Assembly (NCBI RefSeq): GCF_013403245.1
Contig: NZ_JACBNQ010000024.1
Span: 1 to 53,682, forward strand
Direction of reading: 5' to 3'
Origin: Sedimentibacter hydroxybenzoicus DSM 7310
GTDB taxonomy: Bacteria; Bacillota; Clostridia; Tissierellales; Sedimentibacteraceae
DNA: 53,682 nucleotides
This document shows, piece by piece, positions 50,638 to 53,682 of this stretch. A program made the translations under genes and the position numbers. The notes under the pieces were generated by a model. It was given only the letters and a program-made list of their open reading frames with translations, ran no database searches and was not told the DNA's origin. How positions within the stretch are numbered: position 1 is the first letter of the stretch; each line of letters opens with the position of its first letter.

Positions 50638-51279
50638 ATGAAAGTTCAAGAAATAAAAAGCAGGGGTATTTTATTTACATATGATGAATTGGAGTGGGAT
50701 TTAAACTTTTATTTGATAAGGGGAAGAAAAAACAATTATGTGATTGATACAGGATTGGGGCCTCAGAACGTTTATAATGTTATGGAGTATATAAAAAATG
50801 ACAACAGAAAGACTATTGTTGTAAATACACATTATCACTGGGATCATATATGGGGAAATTGTTCCTTTGAAGATTACATAATTGTGTCTCATACATTGTG
50901 CAGAGAGATGATTTTGTCGGAATGGTATGGTATGATGAGTAGAAACAGCCGGTATAGCCGCGGCATAGTCGAGATGTGTCTTCCGAATTTAGTTTTTCAG
51001 AATGAATTATACTTCCCTGAGGATAAAATCAGGATATTTCATACTCCCGGTCACACCGTTGATTCAATAAGTATCATGGACGAAGAGGATGGAGTGCTTG
51101 TGCTTGGAGACAATATTGGCGACAACATGGATGAGATTGTTCCAAGCATCAGTTGTGAAAAAGACGTATATATAAGTACAATGGAAAAATACGAGAAAAT
51201 GGATTTTGACATTTGCATCTCAGGACATAATAAGATGCTGCAAAAAGGCGTAATCCGGAAGATACTGGATACAATTTAA
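50638..51279 (+). CDS. metallo-beta-lactamase-fold hydrolase
   Basis: The 213-aa protein carries the MBL metal motif HYHWDH (His65, His67, Asp69, His70), a further His in FHTPGHTVDSIS, an Asp in LVLGDNIGDN and a final His in CISGHNKML. The order fits the glyoxalase II-like/MBL hydrolase group. The substrate is unknown. It starts 37 nt after the TetR gene with GTAAGGAGGAG, so the pair is likely co-transcribed and repressor-controlled. Confidence 0.87.
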   Translation: MKVQEIKSRGILFTYDELEWDLNFYLIRGRKNNYVIDTGLGPQNVYNVMEYIKNDNRKTIVVNTHYHWDHIWGNCSFEDYIIVSHTLCREMILSEWYGMMSRNSRYSRGIVEMCLPNLVFQNELYFPEDKIRIFHTPGHTVDSISIMDEEDGVLVLGDNIGDNMDEIVPSISCEKDVYISTMEKYEKMDFDICISGHNKMLQKGVIRKILDTI

Positions 51280-51381
51280 AGGCGTTATTTAAGACAGTCC
51301 CTTTTTATGATTTATGCTTGACTAAGACATATGGTCATGAAGTATTATATATGTAGGCTTTTAAGAAAGGAAATATAACAT

Positions 51382-51691
51382 ATGAAAAAAGCATTGGTGG
51401 TTTATTATTCGCTTTTTCAGAATACAATGAACTTAGCATTTGAAATTGCAACTCAGATAGATGGTGATATAAGGGAATTAGTGCAGGAAGCATGACATAT
51501 CAGGCAAAACCATTATTCCTTTTTGCACCCACGGAGGCGGAGGATTCGGGCAAATTGAAAAGGATATTGCCAAAGAGTGTCCAAATTCCATAATTGTGCC
51601 CGGTATCGCCGTTAATGGCATTGCTGACCCGGAAGAAGTCAGAAAATGGCTCGATTATATGCTCAAACTCTCATTTTGGTGCAAGAATTGA
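51382..51691 (+). pseudogene. broken flavodoxin gene
   Basis: The first piece, from ATG 51382, reads MKKALVVYYSLFQNTMNLAF and ends at TGA 51493-51495; it is the start of a flavodoxin, including the phosphate-binding loop region. The second piece is in another frame from 51494 and reads GKTIIPFCTHGGGGFGQI and later KWLDYMLKL, the typical C-terminal end of clostridial flavodoxins, to TGA 51689-51691. The middle (about 60 residues) is missing, so an internal deletion and frameshift have removed the function. The ribosome site AGAAAGGAA is still present. Confidence 0.8.
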
Positions 51692-51744
51692 GAGGATTAT
51701 ATTTATAAATCACTATATACTTTAAATTGTAGGGAGATGATACG

Positions 51745-52602
51745 ATGGAATGGATATCAAGATTGAATGAAGCGGTTGATTATATTGAAGAAAATCTTGA
51801 CAAGGAGATCAGTCATGCTAAGCTGGCACAGATAGCATGTTGTTCAACCTTTCACTTTATAAGGATGTTTTCTTATATCGCGGATGTTCCGCTTTCTGAA
51901 TACATCAGGCGAAGAAGGTTGACAATTGCGGCTTTTGATTTACAGACCGGTAACGATAAAATTATTGATATTGCTCTTAAGTATGGCTATGATTCACCTA
52001 CTGCCTTTAACAGAGCTTTTCAGAATGTTCATGGAATTTCTCCGACTGCGGCTAAAAGGCAGGGAGTATCCTTAAAAGCATATCCTCGCATCAGCTTCAA
52101 AATAACAATTAAGGGAGATAGTGAGATGAATTACAAAATTGTAACGAAGGAAGCCTTTAAGATTGTGGGGGTAAAAGAGAATTTTAGTATGAACAGTGAG
52201 GAGTGCTTTGCAAAGGTTCCGGTTTTTTGGCAGGAAACGATTCAAAGCGGAGTTATACCTTCAATTCTTGAACTGATTAATTGTGAGCCATATGGTTTGT
52301 TAGGAGCAAGTACCGGTATATATGATAAAGAAATAGCTTACTACATTGCGGCATCCACAGATAAAGAAGCACCTGACGGAATGGAAGAATACTTGGTGCC
52401 TGCATGCACATGGGCTGTCTTTGAATGTATAGGAGCCATGCCCCATGCAATACAGGAGCTGCAAAAGCGCATTATAACAGAATGGCTGCCAACATCCGGC
52501 TATGAATATGCAAGTGCCCCTGATATAGAGGTTTATTTTGAAGGAGATCAGCAGGCCGCGGATTATAAATGCGAGGTATGGCTTCCGGTAATTAAAAAGT
52601 AA
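51745..52602 (+). CDS. AraC-family regulator with GyrI-like effector domain
   Basis: The 285-aa protein has two AraC-type helix-turn-helix units at the N-terminus (about residues 8-105, with AKLAQIACCSTFHFIRMF and the second PTAFNRAFQNVHGISP). A GyrI-like/SOUL-type effector domain follows at about 125-285 (YKIVTKEAFKIVGVKE at its start, VEVWLPV-like end). This is the Rob/BmrR-like order used to sense small amphipathic molecules. The ATG follows AGGGAGATG. Its target is unknown; the broken flavodoxin and FabG genes flank it. Confidence 0.88.
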   Translation: MEWISRLNEAVDYIEENLDKEISHAKLAQIACCSTFHFIRMFSYIADVPLSEYIRRRRLTIAAFDLQTGNDKIIDIALKYGYDSPTAFNRAFQNVHGISPTAAKRQGVSLKAYPRISFKITIKGDSEMNYKIVTKEAFKIVGVKENFSMNSEECFAKVPVFWQETIQSGVIPSILELINCEPYGLLGASTGIYDKEIAYYIAASTDKEAPDGMEEYLVPACTWAVFECIGAMPHAIQELQKRIITEWLPTSGYEYASAPDIEVYFEGDQQAADYKCEVWLPVIKK

Positions 52603-52629
52603 TAAATTGAAAACGGGGCAATACGAAAT

Positions 52630-52667
52630 CTAAGCTCAATGGACATACCATTGGGCTTAAGTTTTTT
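52630..52667 (+). terminator. terminator after the AraC-family gene
   Basis: CTAAGCTCAATGG (52630-52642) pairs with CCATTGGGCTTAAG (52648-52661), with one G-T pair, then six T. Confidence 0.75.
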
Positions 52668-52796
52668 GATGGAATTAATATAATAACCGTTCCATGATGC
52701 TGAAATTGCTAATTGTTTTGGTGGATATGGAGTAGGATGGCATATTTCTTGCAATGATTTTTTCATAGATTAACTAATTAATAGGAGGAAACATAT

Positions 52797-53537
52797 ATGA
52801 GATTGTTAGACAAGGTTGCAATTATTACCGGAGGAGGAAGAGGTATTGGTGAAGCAACTGCTAAGAAATTTGCAAAGGAAGGCGCAAAGGTAGTTATAGC
52901 TGATATCAATAATGAAGATGTTAAGAAAACTGTGAATGAAATTCATGAAAATGGTGGAGTGGCAGCAGGTATAAATGTTGATGTAACAAATACTGAAAGT
53001 GTAAACAAAATGATAGATTTCACTTTAAAAAATTACGGCAGGTTAGATATTATAGTAAATAATGCCGGAATAACTATGGATTCAACCTTACTGAAAATGG
53101 CAGAGGAACAATGGGATGCAGTTATAGATGTTAATCTGAAGGGAGTATATATCTGTGGTCAGGCAGCTGCAAAAGTCATGGCAGAACAAGGCAGCGGAGT
53201 TATATTAAATGCTTCATCAGTCGTAGGCTTGTATGGAAATTTCGGTCAAACGAACTATGCGGCTACGAAATGGGGAGTTATCGGTATGACTAAAACATGG
53301 GCTAAGGAATTAGGGAAAAAGGGAGTTCGCTCAAATGCGGTAGCACCGGGATTTATAGCAACACCTATGGTTAAAAAAATGCCGGAGAAGGTAATAGATA
53401 TAATGAAGGGAAAGTCACCGTTAGGTATATTAGGCGAGCCGGAGGATATAGCAAATGCTTATGCCTTTCTGGCATCGGATGAAGCTAAATTCATCACAGG
53501 ATCAGTATTAGAAATAACAGGTGGAGTTGTACTATAA
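52797..53537 (+). CDS. fabG: 3-oxoacyl-ACP reductase-type short-chain dehydrogenase
   Basis: The 246-aa protein is a classical SDR. The cofactor motif is GGGRGIG (about residues 11-17), followed by NNAG, and the catalytic set is Ser141, Tyr154 and Lys158 in NYAATKWG. The C-terminus has ITGSVLEITGG, typical for FabG. It reduces 3-oxoacyl-ACP with NADPH in fatty-acid synthesis, although isolated FabG copies often serve other oxo-acid or PHB-like pathways, and no fab cluster is near. The ATG follows TAGGAGGAAA. Confidence 0.85.
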   Translation: MRLLDKVAIITGGGRGIGEATAKKFAKEGAKVVIADINNEDVKKTVNEIHENGGVAAGINVDVTNTESVNKMIDFTLKNYGRLDIIVNNAGITMDSTLLKMAEEQWDAVIDVNLKGVYICGQAAAKVMAEQGSGVILNASSVVGLYGNFGQTNYAATKWGVIGMTKTWAKELGKKGVRSNAVAPGFIATPMVKKMPEKVIDIMKGKSPLGILGEPEDIANAYAFLASDEAKFITGSVLEITGGVVL

Positions 53538-53579
53538 ATAAAGCAATTATCTTAAAGAGAAGATGAACTTTTTAACATC

Positions 53580-53631
53580 CTGAGCCATTACCTTAAAAAG
53601 TAATGGCTCAGACTGCTGACAAAGTCAGCAG
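53580..53631. repeat. two tandem perfect hairpins after fabG
   Basis: CTGAGCCATTAC (53580-53591) pairs with GTAATGGCTCAG (53600-53611), 12 bp. CTGCTGAC (53613-53620) pairs with GTCAGCAG (53624-53631) around AAA. No T run follows, so a dispersed repeat or a protein- or RNA-binding element is as likely as a terminator. Confidence 0.55.
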
Positions 53632-53682
53632 CAAGTAACAAAAATTACGAAAACTTAACAGAGAAACAGTTGGAAAACCAAC

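Overview
The window reads as chromosome from a low-GC, anaerobic Firmicute of the Clostridia/Tissierellia type; this is inferred from gene content, not from a marker gene. The clues are AT-rich codon use, strong GGAGG-type ribosome sites, an aspS-gatCAB operon behind a T-box, type I and type III glutamine synthetases together, an ANTAR regulator next to glnA, and many short Clostridia-style regulators. No tRNA, rRNA, CRISPR array, complete insertion sequence or prophage was seen. Almost all genes are on the + strand; corC-zupT and glnA-ANTAR are the exceptions. Layout: (1) 0.1-3.7 kb, a rifampicin-phosphotransferase/PEP-synthase-like enzyme coupled to an MFS exporter. (2) 3.8-7.1 kb, a membrane-stress-like trio (SPFH protein with zinc ribbons, zinc-ribbon membrane protein, TPM-domain protein) resembling Bacillus ydjI-ydjG-ydjH but without pspA. 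(3) 7.2-13.2 kb, a WYL regulator, a PPOX protein, an AlkZ-related protein, convergent corC and zupT, and a membrane diguanylate cyclase. (4) 13.3-19.0 kb, a surface-acylation operon (DUF4358 lipoprotein, MBOAT acyltransferase, DHHW protein) followed by a large orphan lipoprotein. (5) 19.1-23.2 kb, PadR-DUF2812, a tocopherol-cyclase-family protein, an inverted-repeat element, and a RelB/RelE-type toxin-antitoxin pair. (6) 23.3-26.3 kb, an ECF sigma factor, a membrane protein in the anti-sigma position, and a 721-residue TPR/beta-sandwich protein, all overlapping. (7) 26.4-41.6 kb, a block about making and spending glutamine: ANTAR regulator and glnA (minus strand), a 36-codon leader ORF with terminator, carA-carB, type III glutamine synthetase behind a promoter plus terminator leader, then T-box-aspS-gatC-gatA-gatB-sfsA. 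(8) 41.7-53.7 kb, DUF362 ferredoxin-like protein, DUF4256, MATE exporter, a GGDEF protein with a methyltransferase, an OmpR-type two-component system, a stand-alone HD-GYP protein, TetR, metallo-beta-lactamase-fold protein, a broken flavodoxin, AraC/GyrI-like regulator, and FabG. The most interesting regulatory signal is that the sequence before the ECF sigma gene (TGCAAC, 16 nt, CGTC) recurs as TGGAAC, 16 nt, CGTC before the DUF4358-MBOAT-DHHW operon, so the sigma module may drive surface acylation. Also notable are the carAB leader (palindrome at the promoter, strong ribosome site, 36-codon ORF whose stop lies in a terminator loop), the GAAC specifier of the aspS-gatCAB T-box that can be read as both Asn and Glu codons, and a 35-bp inverted repeat pair enclosing a promoter and a 20-codon ORF. 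Everything here was read by eye; no database or folding run was made.
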